Source of the DNA: CAZENU01 sp965222125 | GTDB lineage: Bacteria; Chloroflexota; Dehalococcoidia; Lucifugimonadales; CAZENU01 | Direction: 5' to 3' | Length of the DNA stretch: 64,000 bases | Assembly (NCBI GenBank): GCA_965222125.1 | Contig: CBDCTC010000005.1 | Location: forward strand, 682,001 to 746,000 | Shown: in pieces, positions 9,300 to 15,852 of the stretch | Position numbering within the stretch: position 1 is the first letter of the stretch | Layout of the letters: each line of letters begins with the position of its first letter | Notes under the pieces: generated by a model | Seen by the model: the letters and a program-made list of their open reading frames with translations, nothing else | Database searches by the model: none | What the model was told of the DNA's origin: nothing | Position numbers and translations under genes: made by a program

Positions 9300-9971
9300 C
9301 TAAGGCTGCCGTGTCTGGCGGCCGCGTTCGAGCAGCCAGTTGTGCACCAGCAACGTCGCCGCCGCGAGCACGATGGAGACGCCGGCCAGGGCGAGCGCCG
9401 CGTCGTCGTCTCTCGTCTGGACCTTCTGATAGATGGCCAGGGGCAGCGTCTGAGTCCTGCCCGGGATGTTTCCCGCGACGGTGATCGTCGCGCCGAACTC
9501 GCCGACGGCGCGCACGAAGCCCAACAGCAGACCGGCGAGAATTCCCCGGTAGGCCAACGGCACGGTTATGGTCGCGGCGACCCGCAGCGGGCCCGCCCCG
9601 AGGCTTCTGGCGGACATCTCCAGGCGCGCGTCGACATCGCCCATCGCGACCATGATCGCCCGTGCCATGAGCGGAAACGAGACGACCGCGGACGCGATCG
9701 CGGCCGCCACCCAGGTGAACACGACGTCCACGCCCAGCAGGTCGTCCAGCAGGCCTCCTATCGGCCCGTCGCGCCCCAGCAGCAGCAGCAGAAAGAGACC
9801 GACGGCCACCGGGGGCAGGGCCAGCGGCAGCGAGACGACGGCCTCGATCAGAATTCGCCCAGGGACGCGCCGCTTGACCACCAGCCAGCTCACGGCCAGC
9901 GCGAGCGGCACGTTGATCACCGTGGCGGCCACCGCCACTTGCAGCGTCAGCAGGATCGGATGCAGGTCCAC
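9300..9971 (-). CDS. modB: molybdate ABC transporter permease
   Basis: A 223-residue integral membrane protein with about five hydrophobic helices. The coupling loop contains EFGATITVAGNIPGRTQTL, the signature of ModB permeases. It starts at GTG (9971) and lies between modA and modC in the same direction. Length matches ModB (about 225 residues). It forms the membrane channel that receives molybdate from ModA. Confidence 0.93.
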   Translation of the reverse strand: MDLHPILLTLQVAVAATVINVPLALAVSWLVVKRRVPGRILIEAVVSLPLALPPVAVGLFLLLLLGRDGPIGGLLDDLLGVDVVFTWVAAAIASAVVSFPLMARAIMVAMGDVDARLEMSARSLGAGPLRVAATITVPLAYRGILAGLLLGFVRAVGEFGATITVAGNIPGRTQTLPLAIYQKVQTRDDDAALALAGVSIVLAAATLLVHNWLLERGRQTRQP

Positions 9972-10041
9972 GACTTCAGTCTACTCCGAGCCAGGGCCGC
10001 CGCTCCACGCCCCGGCAGGCAATCGCCGACGGTCTTCGCCT

Positions 10042-10065
10042 GCCGGAAACGACGCCGGAAACGAC
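10042..10065. repeat. 12-bp tandem duplication GCCGGAAACGAC x2
   Basis: Two exact adjacent copies (10042-10053 and 10054-10065) in the modA-modB gap, just after the modA stop. They look like a simple slippage duplication. Confidence 0.6.
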
Positions 10066-10072
10066 ATCAGCG

Positions 10073-10897
10073 TCAGCGAGGCCCGCCGGTTGTCCGGAAG
10101 CCATGCCGCTCGAATATCCTCTGCGCCGCGTCCGACTTCAGGAACCGCACGAACTCCAGAGCGGCGCCCCGGTTCTCCGAGTCCTCAAGTACCGCCGCGG
10201 GGTATTCGATGGGCGTGTAGCTGTCCGCCGGCACGATGTCGAGCGCCCTCACTCCGGGCGCCTCCCTGGCGTCCGTGGCGTAGACGAGAGCGGTGTCCAC
10301 GTTGCCAGATTCGAGGTACGCCAGCGCCGCTCGTACGTCGGCCCCGAACACGAGTGCGGGCCGCAGCGACTCCCAGAGTCCCAGGCGCCGCAGGGCCTCG
10401 CGCCCGTAGATGCCCGCCGGGGCGAGGTCGGGATCGGCGATTGCGACCCTCCCCACCGGCGGCCCGGCGAGGTCCGACATCGACCCAAGCTCCGGGGAGC
10501 CGTCCCTGACGGCGACGACCAGCTCGTTGTGTACTACCGCGTCCTCGACCATGTCGACCGCGTTCCGTGAGACCAGGAAGTCCATCGGCTGGCGGCCGGC
10601 CGCGACGAAGACGTCCGCCGGCGCGCCGCTGGCGATCTGCTGGGCCAACGCCTGCGACCCGCCGAAGCTGAAGACCACCTTTGTGTCGGTCTCCTCTCCG
10701 AACCGCTCTCCGATCTCCTCCATCGCGTCCGCCAAGCTGGCCGCCGCGAAGACGAGCAGCTCGTCGCCGTCCGGCCGGGCGCAGCCGGTCAGCAGCGTCA
10801 ACACGAGCGCCAGGACTGCCGCCAGTCTGAGCCTCACTCCGCTTGCCGCGAGGTACTTGGGGCGGCGCTCGGGACAAACGGAGTGGTTGCCGTGCAT
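10073..10897 (-). CDS. modA: molybdate-binding lipoprotein
   Basis: About 274 residues from the ATG at 10897 (an in-frame GTG at 10915 is also possible; neither has a strong ribosome site). A hydrophobic signal ends in the lipobox LLTGC, so the protein is lipid-anchored outside the membrane. The mature part begins LLVFAAASLADAMEEI, the hallmark of ModA, followed by VVFSFGGSQALAQQI and the GAPADVFVAA segment, which supply oxyanion contacts. It captures molybdate or tungstate for ModBC. The gene is the first of the operon; no clear promoter was found upstream. Confidence 0.92.
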   Translation of the reverse strand: MHGNHSVCPERRPKYLAASGVRLRLAAVLALVLTLLTGCARPDGDELLVFAAASLADAMEEIGERFGEETDTKVVFSFGGSQALAQQIASGAPADVFVAAGRQPMDFLVSRNAVDMVEDAVVHNELVVAVRDGSPELGSMSDLAGPPVGRVAIADPDLAPAGIYGREALRRLGLWESLRPALVFGADVRAALAYLESGNVDTALVYATDAREAPGVRALDIVPADSYTPIEYPAAVLEDSENRGAALEFVRFLKSDAAQRIFERHGFRTTGGPR

Positions 10898-11156
10898 TGA
10901 CTCTCTGGTAACCACTGTGTAAGCTTGACATGATCCATGGCCTCAGGCGGCGCGGCTCCACATGGCGTTGGTGCCGCCGCTGGACATGGAAGGGGGTGCA
11001 CATCTGATATCAATGCGTACCTCAGCCATAGGGGTATGGCGCTGGCTGGTTCGGCGCATCGTATCGAGCCCGGAGTAAAGAAGACTCCGTCGCGGACCGA
11101 ATCACCAACGCATTGAGCCGCTAATGGTGGAAGTGCTCGGAGTCGATTGATTCCAA
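10898..11156. other. gene-poor gap upstream of modA
   Basis: No convincing gene. A 21-codon reading frame (11013-11078, plus strand, MRTSAIGVWRWL) lacks a ribosome site. I looked for a molybdenum-cofactor riboswitch in the modA leader and did not recognise one. A plus-strand transcript ending at the 11157-11186 terminator is possible but unsupported. Confidence 0.4.
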
Positions 11157-11186
11157 AGCCCGCTGACTTCAGCGGGCTTTCCTTTT
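11157..11186. terminator. strong rho-independent terminator
   Basis: AAGCCCGCTGA and TCAGCGGGCTT pair almost perfectly around a tiny loop, with a T-rich tract (CCTTTT) on the plus strand and adenines on the other side, so it may work in both directions. The stop codon of the minus-strand gene at 11169 sits inside the stem. Confidence 0.8.
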
Positions 11187-11816
11187 ACCGGTGGGAATGC
11201 GCCTTTTGGCTGAATGGCCACCACGAATATGCTGGTCGGGATAGACATTCACATACCCGTTAGCGGCTAGCTCCCAAATATCTTTGGTTGTAGCGATCCG
11301 CCGTCTCGTTGCGCCGCTTGACACGTCCCAGTGGAATCCGCGGACTAGGTCGCGCCCCGCGATGTGCAGAGTCTCTCGGCCGTGGTAGGCTCCCTTGGGT
11401 CTGTTCCAACGTATATCATTGGAATCTCTTCTGGCGGACTGTGGCCCGTGGGTCTCCGCAAACTCCGAGCGACCTCGCGGAGTGGCCAGTTTATCTATTT
11501 CGAAGTCCGTGTCAAAGACATGAAATGGCAGGCAGCGCGGATCGCCTTCACCTTCACAGCATACCTGTTGCAGCCATGCGTCAAAGGCAGCAAGTGACGA
11601 GTGCCATTTGCCCTTAAAGTCGTTCGCAGACAGTCTGCAGTGGAACGCCTTGTGACGGATGAAGCGGTGGAGTTCGACATAGTCGTTGACAACGGGCCGT
11701 GGATAGGGTTTGATCGGGGCACGGGCGTGGCCAACCTGCCACACCCCAACGCGGACCTGATTAGCTGCTTTTCGTCTTCCATAGTTGACGCCTGCTCCGC
11801 CGAGGCTATTGATCAC
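11169..11816 (-). CDS. hypothetical protein, low-GC orphan
   Basis: A 215-residue basic protein with no family I recognise. The N-terminus is rich in Arg/Lys; the middle has a tryptophan- and cysteine-containing stretch (FDAWLQQVCCEGEG) and the end is strongly basic. There is no signal peptide or membrane helix. The gene is visibly less GC-rich than its neighbours, which suggests recent acquisition. Support for expression comes from its own promoter (TTGCTA-17-TAGTAT, 11849-11877) and a terminator overlapping its stop. Start is GTG at 11816; the ribosome site is weak, so the true start could be internal. Confidence 0.55.
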   Translation of the reverse strand: MINSLGGAGVNYGRRKAANQVRVGVWQVGHARAPIKPYPRPVVNDYVELHRFIRHKAFHCRLSANDFKGKWHSSLAAFDAWLQQVCCEGEGDPRCLPFHVFDTDFEIDKLATPRGRSEFAETHGPQSARRDSNDIRWNRPKGAYHGRETLHIAGRDLVRGFHWDVSSGATRRRIATTKDIWELAANGYVNVYPDQHIRGGHSAKRRIPTGKRKAR

Positions 11817-11848
11817 ATCGGCATCTCATGACCACGGTAGCGGGCAGG

Positions 11849-11877
11849 ATACTACAGCGATTCGATTCTTGTAGCAA
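11849..11877 (-). promoter_or_regulatory. promoter of the orphan gene
   Basis: On the minus strand: TTGCTA (11877-11872), 17-base spacer, TAGTAT (11854-11849). Start of transcription near 11842, about 25 bases before the GTG. Confidence 0.5.
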
Positions 11878-11934
11878 ACCCTCCGATGTCCTCCGCTAGT
11901 GGACTTCCTCGCGTGACGCGGCCAAACCAATTCA

Positions 11935-11963
11935 TTGACAGTCAGATTGCCTGTTGCTACCAT
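11935..11963 (+). promoter_or_regulatory. threonine synthase promoter
   Basis: TTGACA (11935-11940), 17-base spacer, TACCAT (11958-11963). The leader to the TTG start at 12044 is about 75 bases. Confidence 0.65.
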
Positions 11964-12043
11964 CGAACGACCACAGGCCACCCTTCGAGAGCCAGTCCGA
12001 GCCGGTCTCACACCCCGTCCCCAACCCCGGAGGTTCGTCTTAC

Positions 12044-13273
12044 TTGTCCCACGTAACCGCCCTGCGCTGTCGAGAGTGTGGAAGTGAGTACGCCATCGAG
12101 CCGACCAACGTGTGCGAGCTCTGCTTCGGACCGTTGGAGGTCAGCTACGACTACGACTCGATTGCCAAGAGTATATCGCGAGAGACGATCGAGCGCGGCC
12201 CGGCGACGATGTGGCGGTACCACGACTTCCTCCCAGTGAGTCCGGGGTCCGCGGTCGACATAGGCACCGGCTTCACACCATTGCTCAAGGCCGAGAACCT
12301 GGGCCGACGGCTCGGCCTGAACGAGCTGTACGTCAAGAACGACGCGGTCAATCCGACAAACTCGTTCAAGGACCGCCCGGTCACCGTCACGACGTCGAAG
12401 GCGCTGGAGTTCGAGTTTGAGGTACTGGCGTGTCCGTCCACCGGCAACCTGATGGGCTCGGTGGCCGCGCACGGCGCGAGGGCCGGCATGAAGACGATGG
12501 TGTTCTTCCCGGCCGACCTGGAGCGCGGCAAGATCATCCAGGCCGCCGCCTACGGCCCGACCCTGGTGGCGGTCGACGGCAACTACGACCAGGTGAACCG
12601 CCTCTGCAGCGAGCTCGCGGACAACAACCGCTGGGCGTTCGTCAACATAAACATGCGGCCCTTCTACGCGGAGGGCAGCAAGACGCTGGGCCACGAGGTC
12701 GCCGAGCAGCTGGGCTGGAAGGCCCCCGACCACTGCATAGTGCCGGGCGCGTCCGGCGAGCTGCATACGAAGATATGGAAGGGGCTTGAGGAGATGGGGC
12801 AGGTCGGCCTGATCGACCCGCCGACAACGCGGATGCACCTCGCCCAGGCGAAGGGATGCTCCCCCATAGTGCAGGCCTTCGAGCAGGGCCTGGACCGGGT
12901 GGCCCCCGTCAGGCCGAACACCATCGCCAAGTCCCTTGCGATAGGCAACCCCGCGGCTGGTCACTATACGCTGCAGGTGCTGGCACAGACCGGCGGAATC
13001 GCCGACGCCGTACCCGAGGAGTCGATCGTCGAGGGCATCAAGCTGCTCGCCGAGACCGAGGGCATCTTCACGGAACCGGCGGGCGGCGTCGTGATCTCGA
13101 GCCTGAAGCGGTTGGCCGAGAGGGGCGCCATCGGCCCGCACGAGGTCACCGTGGCGTTCATCACCGGAAACGGGCTTAAGACGCAGGAGTTGATGGCGGA
13201 CGCCGTCGACCCGGTGCGCTCAGGCCCGGACTACGAGTCCTTCCAGGCCGCGTTTCACGACCGCGGCTTCTGA
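12044..13273 (+). CDS. thrC: threonine synthase
   Basis: A 409-residue fold-type II PLP enzyme converting O-phosphohomoserine to threonine. An N-terminal zinc ribbon (C9, C12, C24, C27 in CREC...CELC) is followed by the PLP lysine in NPTNSFKDRP (K109) and the phosphate-binding loop region PSTGNLMGS. Start is TTG at 12044, preceded by GGAGG at about 10 bases; an in-frame ATG at 11954 is rejected because it overlaps the promoter -10. The next gene downstream is a MoaD-like sulfur carrier with its own promoter. Confidence 0.9.
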   Translation: MSHVTALRCRECGSEYAIEPTNVCELCFGPLEVSYDYDSIAKSISRETIERGPATMWRYHDFLPVSPGSAVDIGTGFTPLLKAENLGRRLGLNELYVKNDAVNPTNSFKDRPVTVTTSKALEFEFEVLACPSTGNLMGSVAAHGARAGMKTMVFFPADLERGKIIQAAAYGPTLVAVDGNYDQVNRLCSELADNNRWAFVNINMRPFYAEGSKTLGHEVAEQLGWKAPDHCIVPGASGELHTKIWKGLEEMGQVGLIDPPTTRMHLAQAKGCSPIVQAFEQGLDRVAPVRPNTIAKSLAIGNPAAGHYTLQVLAQTGGIADAVPEESIVEGIKLLAETEGIFTEPAGGVVISSLKRLAERGAIGPHEVTVAFITGNGLKTQELMADAVDPVRSGPDYESFQAAFHDRGF

Positions 13274-13310
13274 CCTGCCCGTCAACCGGGCCGGCCGGCC
13301 CCATCCCCAG

Positions 13311-13339
13311 GTGAAAAGCGGGCGGGCCGCTGTTACCAT
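13311..13339 (+). promoter_or_regulatory. promoter of the MoaD-like gene
   Basis: GTGAAA (13311-13316), 17-base spacer, TACCAT (13334-13339); about 30 bases of leader. The -10 is identical to that of the threonine synthase promoter. Confidence 0.45.
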
Positions 13340-13375
13340 GTTCGTGCTCGACACTGCTACGGAGGACGGAGCTAC

Positions 13376-13651
13376 ATGAGCGTATTGGTGAGAATACCGA
13401 CGCCCCTGAGGCGGCTGACCGGCGGCCAGGACAAGGTGTCCGTTGAGGGCGACACGTTGAAAGCTGTGGTGACTTCCCTCGAGGAGCAGTTCCCGGGGAT
13501 CAAGGCGCGCCTCTGCGACGAGGAAGGCAATCTCCGCAATTTCGTCAACGTCTACGTCAACGGCGAGGACGTGAGATTCCAGGACGGCCTCGGCACCGCG
13601 ACCAACGCGGGCGACGAGGTCAGCGTCGTTCCGGCGGTAGCCGGCGGCTAG
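13376..13651 (+). CDS. MoaD/ThiS-family ubiquitin-like sulfur carrier
   Basis: A 91-residue beta-grasp protein ending in the diagnostic Gly-Gly (VVPAVAGG), which is adenylated and thiocarboxylated by an E1-like enzyme. Central features are LEEQFPGIKARL and VNVYVNGEDVR. It could serve molybdopterin synthase, or cysteine synthesis like CysO of actinobacteria. The position after threonine synthase favours the amino-acid-linked type; the molybdate importer 3 kb away leaves molybdopterin open. ATG at 13376 follows CGGAGGA. Confidence 0.85.
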   Translation: MSVLVRIPTPLRRLTGGQDKVSVEGDTLKAVVTSLEEQFPGIKARLCDEEGNLRNFVNVYVNGEDVRFQDGLGTATNAGDEVSVVPAVAGG

Positions 13652-13725
13652 CCCGTCGACGACGTCGGACCGCCCGCCTCCGCCGTGAGGCGCCCCGCCG
13701 TCGCCCCAATCCTCGGAGGGTAGGC

Positions 13726-14475
13726 ATGGACCTCAAGAACACCGTATCGATCGTGACCGGCGGCAGCGGCGGGCTTGGCGGAAGGATATGCCACGCGCTG
13801 GCCGACGAGGGCTCGCACATCGCCGTCGTCTACAACAGCAGGCCCGAGAACGCCTCCGCGGTGGCGTCCGAGCTGCGGGCCAAGGGCGTCGAGGCTGAGA
13901 CCTACCCCTGCGACGTAACGTCCCCCGAGCAGGTCGAGGGGGTCGTGTCGAACGTGATTCAGCGCTTCGGCAGAGTCGACTCGCTGATCAACGACGCGGC
14001 GTACAACAAGTGGATCCCATTCGCCGAGTTGGACAAGATGACGCTCGATGAGTGGGACAAGATGATAGCGATCAACCTCACCGGGCCGATGTTGTTCATC
14101 AAGGCCGTCGCCGGCCCGATGAAGGCCCAGGGCGCGGGCCGCATAGTCAACATCTCCTCCGTGGCCGGGATGTACCCGAGAGGGTCGTCGATAGGCTACG
14201 CCGTGTCGAAGGCGGGACTCAATCACCTGACGCGCTGCATGGCCGTGGCGCTGGCGCCGGAGATACAGGTGAACTGCATCGCCCCCGGTTACCTCGAGGG
14301 CACGCTGATGTCCGACAACCTGTCCCCGGAGTTCCGCGAAGAGGGGAAGCGGTCGGCCCTGTTACAGCGCGCAGCCGACAAGGACGATGTGGCCGACCAG
14401 GTGGTCGCCTTCTGCAGAACCGACAGCGTCACGGGCCAGACGCTGGTCATCGACGCCGGCCGCCACTTCAACTAG
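13726..14475 (+). CDS. SDR-family oxidoreductase (FabG-like)
   Basis: A 249-residue short-chain dehydrogenase/reductase. TGGSGGLG (about 11-18) binds NAD(P)H, NDAAYN is the structural NNAG-like motif, serine lies in IVNISSVAG and the catalytic YxxxK in IGYAVSKAG. The end (TGQTLVIDAGRHFN) resembles FabG-type SDRs (VTGQxLxVDGG). The substrate is unknown; 3-oxoacyl-ACP or a sugar/alcohol is possible. ATG at 13726 has CGGAGGG upstream. Confidence 0.88.
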   Translation: MDLKNTVSIVTGGSGGLGGRICHALADEGSHIAVVYNSRPENASAVASELRAKGVEAETYPCDVTSPEQVEGVVSNVIQRFGRVDSLINDAAYNKWIPFAELDKMTLDEWDKMIAINLTGPMLFIKAVAGPMKAQGAGRIVNISSVAGMYPRGSSIGYAVSKAGLNHLTRCMAVALAPEIQVNCIAPGYLEGTLMSDNLSPEFREEGKRSALLQRAADKDDVADQVVAFCRTDSVTGQTLVIDAGRHFN

Positions 14476-14570
14476 CGCCCCCGCCTCGCTCCGGCGCCGA
14501 GAGTCCGCACCGACCGGTACCGAAGTCGCATCTTATCCACTAGAGCGGAAACCGAGTGTGGCTGTCTCGC

Positions 14571-14614
14571 GGGTCCCCTCTCCCCTTCGCGGGAGAGGGC
14601 TAGGGTGAGGGGTC
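14571..14614 (+). repeat. REP-like palindromic element, copy 1
   Basis: Stem of CCTCTCCCC/GGGAGAGG around TTCGC followed by a conserved tail GGGTGAGGGG. The same design recurs at 14668 and 28683. Confidence 0.7.
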
Positions 14615-14667
14615 CGCGCGCATCGGAAGGAACTCGGCTATGAGCAGCAGCGATTCCTGATGACGAG

Positions 14668-14710
14668 TGCATCACCCTCACCTCAATCCTCTCCCGTCAA
14701 GGGAGAGGAG
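14668..14710 (-). repeat. REP-like palindromic element, copy 2 (inverted)
   Basis: Read on the minus strand: CTCTCCCTTGACGGGAGAGG, then a tail containing GGTGAGGGTGA. With copy 1 it could fold into a longer hairpin in any transcript crossing the gap. Confidence 0.7.
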
Positions 14711-14786
14711 GAAATCGAGTAGAGATTCTGAGACAGCGTCACGAACGGGGCCCCAACATCGACTCTACGCAAGGGAGATATGCGCC

Positions 14787-15767
14787 GTGACCACAGACCT
14801 GACCAGCTACTACGACGTGCTGATCGCCGGGCAAGGGGCCGCCGGGTTCGCCGCGGCTCTGTACTCCGCCCGATACCAGATGAAGACGATCGTCCTCGGC
14901 GAGACCTTCGGGGGCGAGACCGCCACCGGCGGCAACATCGAGAACTACCCCGGCTTCCCGGAAATCGACGGCTTCGAGCTGATGATGAAGTTCCGGGAGC
15001 AGGTGGAGGGGTACGACGTCCCGGTCGTCGCCGAGAACGTGGCGAGCGTCGAGTACGACGGCCACCTGTTCCGCTCCACGACGTCCGAGGGCAACGTCTT
15101 CACGTCCACCGCCGTGGTGCTGGCGGTGGGCAGGGAGCGTCGAAAGCTCGGGCTGGAGCACGAGGAGGAGTGGACCGGCCGCGGCGTCTCGTTCTGCTCG
15201 ACGTGCGACGCACCCCTTCACCGCGGCAACGTCGTCGCGGCCGTGGGCGGCGGCAACGCGGCGGTCGAGGGCGCGATACTGCTCGGCAAGTACGCGCGGC
15301 AGGTCTACATCATCTATCGCCGCGACAGCTTCGCGCGGCCCGAGCCGGTCACGCTGCGCCTGCTGGCCGAAGCGGACAACGTTCGCCCCCTATTCAACAC
15401 GAGCGTAGTCGAGCTCAAGGGTACGGGCGGACTGGACGGCGTGGTGCTGGACCGGCCCGTCGACGGCGCGACGGAGCTGGCGCTGGACGGCCTGTTCATC
15501 GAGATCGGCGCCGACCCGAGGGTTGAGCTGCCGAACCAGCTCGGCCTGGAGCTGAACGAGGTCAACGAGGTTACCGTCGACAAGACGATGCGCACGAACG
15601 TCCCCGGAGTCCTGGCCGCCGGCGATCTGACCGACGCGTCGGGCGACCTGAAGCAGACGATCACCGCGGCTGCGCAGGGCGCGATAGCGGCGACCTCGGC
15701 CTACGCCTACGTCAGCGAGCACGCCTCCGCCTGCAAGACCCACGCGGCGGGCTATTCGGCCGCCTGA
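14787..15767 (+). CDS. thioredoxin reductase-like flavoprotein
   Basis: A 326-residue FAD/NAD(P)H disulfide reductase. GQGAAG (15-20) binds FAD, CSTC (C137-C140) is the redox-active disulfide, GGGNAAVEGA (about 154-163) binds NADPH, and GVLAAGDLTD near the C-terminus closes the FAD site. Length and layout match TrxB. The N-terminal dinucleotide motif is GxGxxG with Gln in place of the usual Gly/Pro, and the NADPH helix lacks the usual HRR motif, so the electron donor may differ. GTG at 14787 has AAGGGAG 9 bases upstream. The longer in-frame ATG at 14667 lies in the REP-like repeat and is rejected. Confidence 0.85.
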   Translation: MTTDLTSYYDVLIAGQGAAGFAAALYSARYQMKTIVLGETFGGETATGGNIENYPGFPEIDGFELMMKFREQVEGYDVPVVAENVASVEYDGHLFRSTTSEGNVFTSTAVVLAVGRERRKLGLEHEEEWTGRGVSFCSTCDAPLHRGNVVAAVGGGNAAVEGAILLGKYARQVYIIYRRDSFARPEPVTLRLLAEADNVRPLFNTSVVELKGTGGLDGVVLDRPVDGATELALDGLFIEIGADPRVELPNQLGLELNEVNEVTVDKTMRTNVPGVLAAGDLTDASGDLKQTITAAAQGAIAATSAYAYVSEHASACKTHAAGYSAA

Positions 15768-15852
15768 AGCATTCGCACCCAGCTCCGACCTTTCAAGGAC
15801 ATCCGACCCGGTCAACCCTGAGATGCGCGGGCTGACGGCCAAGCAGGTTATC

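Larger units (their letters stand above)
14476..14786. other. intergenic region with two inverted REP-like copies
   Basis: About 310 bases with no gene. It holds two oppositely oriented copies of the palindromic repeat described at 14571 and 14668; nothing else was recognised. Confidence 0.5.

Noticed and set aside
10898..11156. tRNA, tmRNA or molybdenum-cofactor riboswitch
   Set aside because: No cloverleaf, tmRNA ends or conserved riboswitch core could be recognised by eye.
14667..14786. Extended N-terminus of the thioredoxin-reductase-like protein from the ATG at 14667
   Set aside because: Those codons lie in the REP-like repeat; GTG at 14787 has AAGGGAG at a correct distance and gives the family length.
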